A stretch of 64,000 bases of DNA. It comes from Salinicola acroporae. Its GTDB lineage: Bacteria > Pseudomonadota > Gammaproteobacteria > Pseudomonadales > Halomonadaceae. Of the stretch, positions 18,096 through 26,164 are shown in pieces. Within the stretch, counting starts at the first letter, position 1; every line of letters begins with the position of its first letter. The notes below the pieces were generated by a model that worked only from the letters and a program-made list of their open reading frames with translations, had not been told where the DNA came from and ran no database searches. The position numbers were made by a program, and so were the translations under genes. The stretch lies in NCBI RefSeq assembly GCF_003206615.1, contig NZ_PZJW01000007.1:204471-268470 (forward strand). Direction: 5' to 3'.

Positions 18096-19559
18096 ATGGA
18101 CGCAACCGTGACCGACGCCACCACCCGGCAACTCGACACCCTGATCGAGAACAAGCGCGATCGCTTCATCGATCATGCCAACCAGGTATGGGATCTGGCC
18201 GAGACCCGGTTCGAGGAAACCCGCTCTGCGGCGACGCTGAGCGCGGCGCTGGAAGCCGAGGGCTTTCGCGTCGAGCGCGGCATCGCCGGCATCGAGACCG
18301 CCTTTGTCGCCAGCTACGGCACCGGCAAGCCGGTCATCGCGCTACTCGGCGAATACGATGCCCTGGCCGGGCTCAGCCAGCGCGGCGAAGCCAGCCGGGC
18401 CGAGCCTCTGATCGACAACGGCAACGGTCATGGCTGCGGCCACAACCTGCTCGGTGTCGCCGCACTGGCCGGCGCGGTCGGCGTGCGTGACTACATGGCC
18501 GACAACGCGCTCTCCGGCACCGTGCGCTTCTACGGCTGCCCCGGCGAAGAGGGTGGCTCCGGCAAGACCTTCATGGTGCGCGAGGGCGTGTTCGACGATG
18601 TCGACGCCGCGCTCACCTGGCATCCACAGGCGTTCAACGCCATCTTCTCGACGCCGACGCTGGCCAATATCCAGGCCTACTTCCGGTTCAAGGGCACGTC
18701 CGCCCACGCCGCCAACTCGCCGCATCTCGGGCGTAGCGCGCTGGACGCCGTGGAACTGATGAACGTCGGCGCCAACTATCTGCGCGAGCACATCGTGCCC
18801 GACGCGCGCCTGCACTACTCGATCACTCGCACCGGCGGCGCCTCCCCCAATGTCGTCCAGGCGGACGCCGAGGTGCTCTACCTGATGCGCGCCCGGCGCA
18901 TGAGCGATGTTCAGGCGATCTTCGAACGGATCCAGGAAATCGCCGAGGGCGCAGCGCTGATGACCGGCACCCAGGTCGAGATGACGTTCGACAAGGCCTG
19001 CTCGGGCTACCGCCCCAATCGCACCCTGGAGCGGCTGATGCAGTCGCGGTTCGAGGCGTTCGGCCCACCGCGTCACGATCCCGAAGAGATCGCCTACGGG
19101 GAGCGCATCAAGGCAACGGTCAGCGACGACGACCTGCGCACCACCTACGCCAACATCATCGCGACCGGGGGTAAGGCTGGCGAGGCCTACGTCGAAGGGC
19201 TCGCCGACAGGGCGCTGGTCGACGACCTCGCCCCGTACAGTGCCAGCGAGGCGCTCATGTACGGCTCCACCGATGTCGGCGACGTCAGTTGGGTCGTGCC
19301 GACCGCCCAGTGCTACGTCAACTGCTTCGCCCTCGGCACACCGCTGCACACTTGGCAGGTGGTCGCCCAAGGTCGCAGCTCGCTGGGCCACAAGGGCATG
19401 CTCCAGGCAGCCAAGGTGATGGCCGGCACCGCCGTCGCGCTCATGCAGGATCCGGCTACCCTGGCCGAGGCCCGGGCGGAGTTGGACACGGCGACCCGAC
19501 GCGAGCCCTATCGCTGTCCCATTCCGGACGACGTCGCGCCCTCGCCCCTGAAGGGATGA
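18096..19559 (+). CDS. abgB: p-aminobenzoyl-glutamate hydrolase subunit B
   Basis: 487 residues (E. coli AbgB 481) with near-identical blocks such as GHGCGHNLLG, YGCPGEEGGSGKTFMVREG and ISPNVVQ-like ASPNVVQADAEVLYL. The C-terminal CPIPDDVAPSPLKG also matches. It is an M20-type subunit that works with AbgA. ATG 18096 follows AGAGAGG; the longer upstream frame overlaps abgA and is not used. It is the last gene of the unit. A strong hairpin without a U-run follows at 19596-19615. Confidence 0.93.
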   Translation: MDATVTDATTRQLDTLIENKRDRFIDHANQVWDLAETRFEETRSAATLSAALEAEGFRVERGIAGIETAFVASYGTGKPVIALLGEYDALAGLSQRGEASRAEPLIDNGNGHGCGHNLLGVAALAGAVGVRDYMADNALSGTVRFYGCPGEEGGSGKTFMVREGVFDDVDAALTWHPQAFNAIFSTPTLANIQAYFRFKGTSAHAANSPHLGRSALDAVELMNVGANYLREHIVPDARLHYSITRTGGASPNVVQADAEVLYLMRARRMSDVQAIFERIQEIAEGAALMTGTQVEMTFDKACSGYRPNRTLERLMQSRFEAFGPPRHDPEEIAYGERIKATVSDDDLRTTYANIIATGGKAGEAYVEGLADRALVDDLAPYSASEALMYGSTDVGDVSWVVPTAQCYVNCFALGTPLHTWQVVAQGRSSLGHKGMLQAAKVMAGTAVALMQDPATLAEARAELDTATRREPYRCPIPDDVAPSPLKG

Positions 19560-19595
19560 CGGAGAACGACTCGGCTCGTGATGGCGGAGCAAGCC

Positions 19596-19615
19596 GGGAG
19601 CGCACGCGCGCTCCC
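19596..19615 (+). terminator. hairpin after abgB
   Basis: GGGAGCGC and GCGCTCCC pair over a 4-base loop (ACGC), 37 bases after the abgB stop. No U-run follows, so intrinsic termination is uncertain; it may mark an RNA 3' end. It is the first landmark in the 527-base gene-free stretch 19560-20086. Repeat copy 2 (19684-19936) and a GGTCC-N14-GGACC inverted repeat (20043-20066) just before eboD are the others. Confidence 0.4.
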
Positions 19616-19683
19616 ACCCCTTGCGGACCTGCTCGAAGATTCCCGACACGTCGAAAACTCGATACGCCGCCAGGATCTGTACG

Positions 19684-19936
19684 CTAGATTCACTCGGTCA
19701 TGACGGCGCCGTTTCTTTTGTGAGGCTAGGCACAAGCCTCGGGTGATGGTGGCTCCAGGCGCTTGGTTCTTCACAACGCCTCGCGCAGGAACCGACCGGT
19801 TCCTTCGAGTTGCGCCTCAAATGCGCCCGGGCTTCGTTGCAGAGCTGAACACGGGAACAACCCTTAACGGCATCCCACGCCTTGCCTGCCCCCACGCCGC
19901 AACGCGGTTCGCGGCGTATTTTGTGAACAGACCCTA
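19684..19936 (+). repeat. intergenic repeat family, copy 2 (enlarged)
   Basis: Starts CTAGATTCAC and ends GTGAACAGACCCTA, degenerate versions of the copy 1 ends. The interior shares the order GACGG, GAGGCTAGG, GCGCTTGGTTCTTCACAACG and CCTCGCG with copy 1 (10089-10227). About 115 extra bases sit between that block and the right end. They include a near-perfect AGGAACCG-AC-CGGTTCCT hairpin. It lies between abgB and eboD and codes for nothing recognisable. Confidence 0.65.
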
Positions 19937-20086
19937 AACCTTCGTAGCAGAAGAACCATTCTTGTCGCCCGCCCCATCCAAGCCCGAAGCTAATCCGGTG
20001 CAACCCGAACCAGAGGCCAAGCGCGATCGCTCATGATGAAGTGGTCCGCTTTTTCATTTTTGGACCCTTACGCAGGCGATAACCCC

Positions 20087-21379
20087 ATGAACCGGCCCGC
20101 ATTATCGTTTTCGATCGATGGCGACTTCGCCCTCGACTCGCCGCCCCGCACGCCGCACTGGCCGCCCGTGCAACCTCTCGAGGCCAACCGGAACGCAGCA
20201 TCGTCGGACATTCACTGGCAACGCTTTACCGTCGCCTACGACTATCCCGTGGCCTTCACCCGGGAGATCTTCTCCCTCGACAACGCCCTGCTGGCCGATG
20301 TCATCTCGCGCCGCGAGCCCTGCAAGACCCATCGCTGCCTGGTCTACGTCGATAGCGGTGTGGCGGCGACCTGGCCGGATCTGAACCGACGTATCGAGGC
20401 CTACTTCACCGCCCATGCGAACCGGCTGACACTGCTGGCGGCGCCGATTACCGTGCCGGGCGGCGAGTCCGTGAAGGCCAATCTGGACACCATCGACGAC
20501 GTGCTGGAGGGCATCCGGCGCTACGGTGTCGATCGCCACGCCTACGTGATCGTCATCGGTGGCGGCGCGGTCCTGGACGCCCTCGGGCTTGCCGCGGCCA
20601 TGGGTCACCGCGGCGTCCGCCTGATCAGGCTGCCCACCACCGTGCTGTCGCAGAACGACAGCGGCGTCGGGGTCAAGAATGCGGTCAACTTCAAGGGCTA
20701 CAAGAACTTCATCGGCACCTTCGCCCCGCCCTGGGCGGTGCTCAACGACTTCGACTTCCTGAGCACGCTCTCGCGGCGCGACCGGCTGGCAGGCATCTCC
20801 GAAGCGATCAAGGTGGCGCTGATCCGTGACGGCGAGTTCTTCGACTGGCTGGAAGCCAACGCCGACTCGCTGGCCGAGTTCGATCCGCGTACCGAGGAAG
20901 TGATGATCCGACGCAGCGCCGAACTGCACATGCAGCAGATCGGCCGCGGCGGCGATCCGTTCGAACAGGGTTCGTCGCGGCCGCTGGATTACGGCCACTG
21001 GGCGGCTCACAAGCTCGAGGCACTGACCCATCACGGCATCGGCCACGGCGAGGCCGTCGCCATCGGCATCGCCCTGGACGCTCGATACTCCGTGCTCACG
21101 GGGCTGCTCCCCGCCGGCGCCGAGTGGCGTATCGTGTGGCTGCTGAAGCGGCTGGGGCTGCCGGTCTTCCATAGCCAGTTGATGGAGCTCGGCGATGACG
21201 GCGACCTGGCCGTCATGGCAGGACTCAAGGAGTTTCAGCAACATCTCGGCGGTGAGCTGACGATCACGCTGCTGGCTGCGCTGGGCCGTGGACACGACGT
21301 CCACGAGATCGATGAAACCACCATGACAGCCGCGATCGACTGGCTGCGCGAAGAGGCAAACCGTGATGCAGCTGCATGA
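20087..21379 (+). CDS. eboD: EboD, sugar phosphate cyclase of the ebo cluster
   Basis: 430 residues, 3-dehydroquinate synthase fold. The NAD-binding motif is VIVIGGGAVLDALG, followed by RLPTTVLSQNDSGVGVKN. The three metal ligands are the Glu of ISEAIKVALI and the two His in DYGHWAAHKLE and HGIGHGEAVAIG. EboD-type proteins form their own clade among C7-cyclitol and dehydroquinate synthases, and their product is not settled. ATG 20087 was preferred over ATGs at 20033/20036 because family proteins start close to MNRPALSF and an AGGCGA lies upstream. The stop overlaps eboE by 14 bases, so the two are co-translated. Confidence 0.88.
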   Translation: MNRPALSFSIDGDFALDSPPRTPHWPPVQPLEANRNAASSDIHWQRFTVAYDYPVAFTREIFSLDNALLADVISRREPCKTHRCLVYVDSGVAATWPDLNRRIEAYFTAHANRLTLLAAPITVPGGESVKANLDTIDDVLEGIRRYGVDRHAYVIVIGGGAVLDALGLAAAMGHRGVRLIRLPTTVLSQNDSGVGVKNAVNFKGYKNFIGTFAPPWAVLNDFDFLSTLSRRDRLAGISEAIKVALIRDGEFFDWLEANADSLAEFDPRTEEVMIRRSAELHMQQIGRGGDPFEQGSSRPLDYGHWAAHKLEALTHHGIGHGEAVAIGIALDARYSVLTGLLPAGAEWRIVWLLKRLGLPVFHSQLMELGDDGDLAVMAGLKEFQQHLGGELTITLLAALGRGHDVHEIDETTMTAAIDWLREEANRDAAA

Positions 21380-22550
21380 TGATCTGGGCCAACTGACCTA
21401 CTGTCTCAATATTCACCCGACCCAGTCCTGGGAGGCGGTGCGTGAGGCGCTGCTCGGACCGGTCAAGCGCGTGCGCCAGAACGTCTGCCCCGAGGCGCCC
21501 TTCGGCGTGGGTCTGCGCCTGTCTGCCCAGGCGCTGGAGGAACTCCGCGCGCCCGAGGCACGGGCCGAGCTCAAGGAGATCCTCGCGCGGGAAAACTATC
21601 GCGTGGTGACCATGAACGGGTTTCCGTTCGGCCCTTTCCACGGCATCCCGGTCAAGCAGGCTGTCTACCAACCCGACTGGAAGCAGCGCGCCCGCCTCGA
21701 CTACACCTGCTGGCTTGCCGACCTGATGGCGGAGCTTGGCGTCGCTGGCGACACCCTTAGCCTGAGCACCGTCCCCGGCACCTACAAACCATTGGCCGAG
21801 GGGGCCGCGCCGGCGATGGCGGAAAACCTGCTCAAGGCGGCGGCCCACTGCGTCAAGCTCGCCCGGCAGACCCAGGTCACCATCGCCATCGCGCTGGAGC
21901 CCGAGCCGCACTGTTTCCTGGAGACCATCGACGAAACCATCGCGTTCTTCCGCGATTATCTCTACTCCGATGCCGCCGTGGCACGCTTGAGCGAGCTGAC
22001 CGGACTCTCCCCCGAGGCATCGAGAGAGGCGCTGCCGCGCCATCTCGGCGTCTGCTACGACGTCTGCCATGCCGCCGTCGAGTTCGAGGATCCGGCCGCC
22101 AGCATCGAGGCACTGCGCGCCGCCGACGTCCCGATCCATAAGCTGCAGTTGAGTGCCGCACTTCGCGTTCCACGGATCGACGCGGCGAAGCGCGAGGCCT
22201 TGGCACCGTTCTGCGAGCGCACCTACCTGCATCAGGTCGTGGTCTCCACCGCAGAGGGACTGGTGCGATACGCGGACCTGCCCGAGGCACTGGCCGATGA
22301 CGCCAGAACCGATGGTGAAGAGTGGCGCGTGCACTTTCATGTGCCGATCTTCGTGGACGCCATTGCGCCCTTCGAGACCACCCAGTCGTTCCTGGTCGAC
22401 ATTCTCGCCCTGCATCGCCAGCGACCGATCTCTCAGCATCTGGAAGTGGAGACCTACACATGGCAGGTATTACCGGAGAACCTGCGCACGGAGAGCGTGG
22501 AAGCGGCCATATCCCGCGAGCTGACCTGGGTCGAACGACAGCTGGCGTGA
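21366..22550 (+). CDS. eboE: EboE, TIM-barrel metabolite traffic protein
   Basis: 394 residues. It begins QLTYCLNIHPTQSWEAV and has the xylose-isomerase-like TIM-barrel features EPEPHCFLETI and LGVCYDVCHAAVEFEDP. The His and acidic residues in these blocks suggest a metal site. This is the annotated metabolite traffic protein EboE family. No reaction has been assigned to it as far as I know. ATG 21366 has GAGG 9 bases upstream inside eboD. The TGA overlaps the GTG start of eboC (GTGA), a tight eboD-eboE-eboC unit. Confidence 0.88.
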   Translation: MQLHDDLGQLTYCLNIHPTQSWEAVREALLGPVKRVRQNVCPEAPFGVGLRLSAQALEELRAPEARAELKEILARENYRVVTMNGFPFGPFHGIPVKQAVYQPDWKQRARLDYTCWLADLMAELGVAGDTLSLSTVPGTYKPLAEGAAPAMAENLLKAAAHCVKLARQTQVTIAIALEPEPHCFLETIDETIAFFRDYLYSDAAVARLSELTGLSPEASREALPRHLGVCYDVCHAAVEFEDPAASIEALRAADVPIHKLQLSAALRVPRIDAAKREALAPFCERTYLHQVVVSTAEGLVRYADLPEALADDARTDGEEWRVHFHVPIFVDAIAPFETTQSFLVDILALHRQRPISQHLEVETYTWQVLPENLRTESVEAAISRELTWVERQLA

Positions 22551-23446
22551 CCACGGCGGGGCCCGCAGGGAAGCGGAGCGCCAGGATCTGGCTGGAGCTG
22601 GGGCGAGTTTCCAACCTGCCCACGGTCTGGAGCAACGTGCTGGCCGGCAGCGCCCTGGCGGGCGCCAGTGGCGCCGCGCTGTGGCATACCGCCGGGCTCT
22701 GGACGTCGTTGCTGGCACTGACGCTTTTCTATCTCGGCGGCATGTACCTCAACGACGCCTGCGATGCCGAGATCGATGCCCGCGAACGTGCCGATCGGCC
22801 CATTCCCCGGGGAGACGTCGGCCGCCTGACCGTCGCGATGCTCGGCGCAGCGATGCTGACATCGGGAAGCGGCCTGCTGCTTCTGAGCCATCCGCCAGCC
22901 GGCATGACCGGCCTGGCGCTGGTTGCCGCGATCCTGGGCTATGACTGGTGGCACAAGCGGATCGGCTGGAGCCCGCTGCTGATGGGGGCGTGCCGGCTGT
23001 TGACCTACCTCACCGCCGCGCTGATGGTTACCGACACCCTCGATACGGCGGTGATCTGGGCTGCCATCGGCCTGGCCTGTCACGTCATTGGCCTGACCTA
23101 CGCCGCCCGCCAGGAAGCGACCAACCGGCTGGGCGCCGCCTGGCCGTTGGCGGTACTGTCGGTACCGGTGGCGCTGATGCTGGCCGCCATGCTGACCGGC
23201 CCCGAACCGTCGCTGCTGGCGTTGATCCTGTGGCTCGGCTATCTGATCTGGGGCGCGCGCTGCCTGCTGTGGCTATCTCGACGCGCGGCGGGAGACGTAC
23301 CACGCGCCGTCGTGGGCCTGATCGCCGCCATCTCGCTCTACGACGCCACGCTGATGGCAGCCATGGGCGCCAGCGGAATGGCCTTGCTGGGCGTTCTGGC
23401 CTTCGCCGCGACGCTGGTACTGCAACGAGTGACGTCCGGGACCTGA
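22547..23446 (+). CDS. eboC: EboC, UbiA-like prenyltransferase
   Basis: 299 residues with about eight to nine membrane segments. The first Asp-rich motif of UbiA enzymes is intact (YLNDACDAEIDARERADRPI: NDxxDxxxD). The second is not canonical: around YAARQEATN there is no DxxxD. The protein should sit in the inner membrane and may attach a prenyl group or simply bind a prenylated carrier. The start is GTG 22547 overlapping the eboE stop (GTGA); longer frames upstream lie inside eboE. A strong terminator follows at 23507-23548. Confidence 0.85.
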   Translation: MTTAGPAGKRSARIWLELGRVSNLPTVWSNVLAGSALAGASGAALWHTAGLWTSLLALTLFYLGGMYLNDACDAEIDARERADRPIPRGDVGRLTVAMLGAAMLTSGSGLLLLSHPPAGMTGLALVAAILGYDWWHKRIGWSPLLMGACRLLTYLTAALMVTDTLDTAVIWAAIGLACHVIGLTYAARQEATNRLGAAWPLAVLSVPVALMLAAMLTGPEPSLLALILWLGYLIWGARCLLWLSRRAAGDVPRAVVGLIAAISLYDATLMAAMGASGMALLGVLAFAATLVLQRVTSGT

Positions 23447-23506
23447 TGCGCCGCCCCCCCCGGTGGCGAACGCCGACGTTATCGGTTTCCGCCTCGCCAG
23501 ACGCGC

Positions 23507-23548
23507 AAGGCCGGGCCCGCCTCATGGTGAGGCGGGCCCGGCCTTTTT
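23507..23548 (+). terminator. rho-independent terminator of eboD-eboE-eboC
   Basis: An 18-bp perfect stem (arms at 23507-23524 and 23528-23545, AAGGCCGGGCCCG...) closes over a 3-base loop and continues into TTTTT on the plus strand. It lies 60 bases after eboC and 9 bases before the eboF stop. On the minus strand the stem is followed by GCGCG rather than a U-run, so it may end eboF less efficiently. Confidence 0.9.
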
Positions 23549-23556
23549 ACCCTGCC

Positions 23557-24993
23557 TCAGACGCTGGCATCGTCGACAGCGGTCTCGCGGCTGGCCGTAT
23601 CGCTCTCCTCGCCTTCGAACACGTGCGCCAACACCAGTGCCTTGAACGCCTGCGCCTCGACCGGCCCTGCGGGTAGCAGGCCCGGTTCGGACGAGATCAC
23701 CAGTGGGCCCTGGTCGGGATCGTCGGTCAGCCGTCCGTGGGCGCCCTTGACCAGCGCGGTGTCCTTGAGCGAGATGACATCCAGCAGTTGGCGCATCCCC
23801 AGCCGCCGCTTGACGAGTCGCCACCCCGCCGAGAGCTTGGGTGACTTCAGGGCCGGGTCGAAGAACAGCTCCACCGGGTCGTATCCCGGCTTGCGATGAA
23901 TGTCGACGGTGCGGGCATAGTCCGGCGCCCGGGCATCATCCAGCCAGTAGTAGTAGCTGAACCAGCGATCCGGTTGGGCGATCGCCACCAGCGCCCCCGA
24001 GTTGGGATGATCCAGGCCGTGCTCCCGTTTCTCGTCCTCGCCCCAGACGGCCTCCACGCCATCCAGACCTTCGAGCAGTGCCTTGACCGCCGGCACCTCC
24101 GCCGGATCGCTGACGTAGATGTGCGCCACCTGATGATCGGCCACCGCGAAGGCGCGCGACGCCCCGGGATCGAGCTGCTCCCGATCCCGTTCTCGGCGGA
24201 CCGAGACCAGACCGGCCTCGCGCAACGCGCGATTGATATGAACGGCCTCGCGCACGGGCGTGATCCCGTACTCGGACACCACGATGACCCGTCGTCCCTC
24301 CCGATCGGCGGCGTCGATCAACTCGCCGCACAGGGCGTCGACGTCCCGGAGATCACGTTGCAACTCGGGATGCGACAGATCCGGTCCCAGGCGCTGGAGG
24401 TTGTAGTCCAGGTGCGGCAGATAGGTCAGGGTCAGCGTGGGATCACGGGTCTCCATGACATGGCGCGTCGCGTCGCTGATCCAGCGGCTCGAGGAAATGT
24501 CCGCCATGGGGCCCCAGAAGGTGAACAGCGGGAACGTTCCCAGCTTGGCGTCGAGCTCGTCATGCAGCTCAGGCGGGTAGGTATAGTGGTCCGGCAGCTT
24601 GCGACCGTCGGCGGGATACATCGGCCGAGGCGTGGCGCTCCAGTCCGCCGTCGAATACATGTTGTACCACCAGAACATCTTGGCGCAGGTAAAGTCGGGA
24701 TTCTGCCGTTTTCCGGCTTCCCAGATCTTCTCGCCCGCCACCAGTCGGTTGGACTGGCGCCAGAACCAGACCTCGGAAAGATCCCGGAAATACCAGCCGT
24801 TGGCCACGGCACCGTGCCGACCTGGCGGCAAGCCGGTCATCAATGTCGCCTGGACGCTGCAAGTCACCGCCGGGGTCACGGTATTCAATGGACGCAAACC
24901 GCCCCGCTCCGCGAGCCGTTTCAGAGCCGGTGTATGCTCACCGACCAAGTGGGGCGTCAGCCCGACCACGAGAATTACCAAGGTGTTGTGCAT
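23557..24993 (-). CDS. eboF: EboF, alkaline phosphatase superfamily protein of the ebo cluster
   Basis: 478 residues of the type I phosphodiesterase/nucleotide pyrophosphatase group. It starts LVILVVGLTPHLVGEHTPAL and has the nucleophile region TPAVTCSVQATLMTGLPPGRHG-like block (here at about residues 40-60), then GNGWYFRD-like NGWYFRDLSEVWFW. Later metal ligands are in TYLPHLDYNLQRLGP, VVSEYGI and HGLDHPNSGAL. The usual first Asp (D-G-L) reads V-G-L, a family trait. ATG 24993 is used, with a TTG at 25014 as alternative. It is convergent with eboC and divergent from eboA, so it has its own promoter. Confidence 0.86.
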   Translation of the reverse strand: MHNTLVILVVGLTPHLVGEHTPALKRLAERGGLRPLNTVTPAVTCSVQATLMTGLPPGRHGAVANGWYFRDLSEVWFWRQSNRLVAGEKIWEAGKRQNPDFTCAKMFWWYNMYSTADWSATPRPMYPADGRKLPDHYTYPPELHDELDAKLGTFPLFTFWGPMADISSSRWISDATRHVMETRDPTLTLTYLPHLDYNLQRLGPDLSHPELQRDLRDVDALCGELIDAADREGRRVIVVSEYGITPVREAVHINRALREAGLVSVRRERDREQLDPGASRAFAVADHQVAHIYVSDPAEVPAVKALLEGLDGVEAVWGEDEKREHGLDHPNSGALVAIAQPDRWFSYYYWLDDARAPDYARTVDIHRKPGYDPVELFFDPALKSPKLSAGWRLVKRRLGMRQLLDVISLKDTALVKGAHGRLTDDPDQGPLVISSEPGLLPAGPVEAQAFKALVLAHVFEGEESDTASRETAVDDASV

Positions 24994-25109
24994 GGCGCCG
25001 ACCTGCCGATTCAAGCGTGAGGTTTTATCGTCACGACCTCATCGCAACGATCTGTAAAGACTGCATATCATTTGGGATAAAGAGAGACAATCGGCGCGAT
25101 GACCAACGC

Positions 25110-25130
25110 GTGATTTTGAGAAATTATCAC
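25110..25130. promoter_or_regulatory. LysR-type palindrome in eboF-eboA gap, matches the abgR site
   Basis: GTGATT-N8-TTATCAC, a T-N11-A palindrome, with the same 13 bases at the same spacing as the site at 14877-14897 and the same CGC in front. It is 117 bases upstream of eboF and 164 upstream of eboA, in the 300-base divergent gap 24994-25293. That gap is clearly poorer in G and C than its surroundings (52 of 120 bases at 25081-25200 by my count). No gene is seen in the gap. Confidence 0.55.
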
Positions 25131-25293
25131 TAGAAAAGTGAAGATACCGACTCATTATCGAAGCAAAAAACCCATTCGATAAGCGCGCTTCAGCATTGGA
25201 TCCTGCCCCCTCGACTGGTCAATTAATTGAGCTTGGGGATTCTTTTGGCGACCCGATAAAGTGGCTTCTGAAATCACTGGCCCGGAAATTTAC

Positions 25294-26163
25294 ATGTCCG
25301 TTACACCATTGAAGCTGCTGAGCGACTGGACCTGCCGTCAGGCCCCGGATCAAGCTCGCTGGCTCGTCGGGCAATACGCCTCGCTGGGCCACAGCGGCAA
25401 CGAGAAGGATCTCCATCTGTTTCTCGGCCTGGTGCCACGACGCCTCGGCAAGCAGGACCTGATGCTGACTTCACAGGACCTGACGATGGCGAACCAGGCT
25501 TATCCGGGCTGGACTCCCGAGGGCTGGAGCCTCGATGGAGCGGCCCGCATTGCTGCCCTGCTCGCCTTCGAGGGCATCCGCCCGTTTTCGGCCACGTTCC
25601 GCGACCTGGTCCGGACCGCCGACGCCCGCGAGTTGATCACGCTCTATCGGGGACTGGCGCTCTATCCCCGGCCCGAGTCGCTGACAGATGCCGTAGGCGA
25701 GGGGCTGCGCTCCAACATGCGCGCGGTATTCGAATCCATCGTGCATGGCAACCCCTATCCGCGCGACCACTTCGACGAGCATCGCTGGAATCACATGGTG
25801 CTCAAGGCGCTGTTCGTCGGTAGCCGACTCTCCCCCATCGTCGGCCTGGACGCCCGGGTCAACGCAGAGCTGGCCGCGATCCTGCTCGACTACGCCCGGG
25901 AACGATGGGCAGCCGGACGCGAGGTGAGCCCGGAGCTGTGGCGCTGTGTCGGGCCTTTCGCCGAACGCGTTTCGGCCTACGATGCCCTGCAACGGGCCTT
26001 GGCGGGTGCGCCGGAAGAGCGGAGTGCGGCGGTACTGGCACTGCTCGCGGCCGACACCCCTCGCGCCCGGGACCTGCTTCAGACGGTGCCGGATATCACC
26101 GCACTGGTCGCGGACGGTCGTCTCGACTGGAACCACCTCACCCTGAAAAAAGAGGCCGCCTGA
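25294..26163 (+). CDS. eboA: EboA family protein
   Basis: 289 residues with no signal peptide or membrane helix. It is rich in helix-forming residues, with blocks such as YPGWTPEGWSLDGAARIAAL, NMRAVFESIVHGNPYPRDHF, HRWNHMVLKALFVGSRLSPI and RVNAELAAILLDYARERWAAG. The order and content match the EboA domain family, whose activity is unknown; the all-helical look suggests a scaffold-like fold (inference). ATG 25294 is preferred to GTG 25261. It is co-transcribed with eboB: one base separates the stop from the eboB start. Confidence 0.85.
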   Translation: MSVTPLKLLSDWTCRQAPDQARWLVGQYASLGHSGNEKDLHLFLGLVPRRLGKQDLMLTSQDLTMANQAYPGWTPEGWSLDGAARIAALLAFEGIRPFSATFRDLVRTADARELITLYRGLALYPRPESLTDAVGEGLRSNMRAVFESIVHGNPYPRDHFDEHRWNHMVLKALFVGSRLSPIVGLDARVNAELAAILLDYARERWAAGREVSPELWRCVGPFAERVSAYDALQRALAGAPEERSAAVLALLAADTPRARDLLQTVPDITALVADGRLDWNHLTLKKEAA

Positions 26164-26164
26164 G

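Noticed and set aside
19684..19936. Possible small gene in the abgB-eboD gap
   Set aside because: The short open frames there coincide with repeat copy 2 and share no protein-level similarity with copies 1 and 3.
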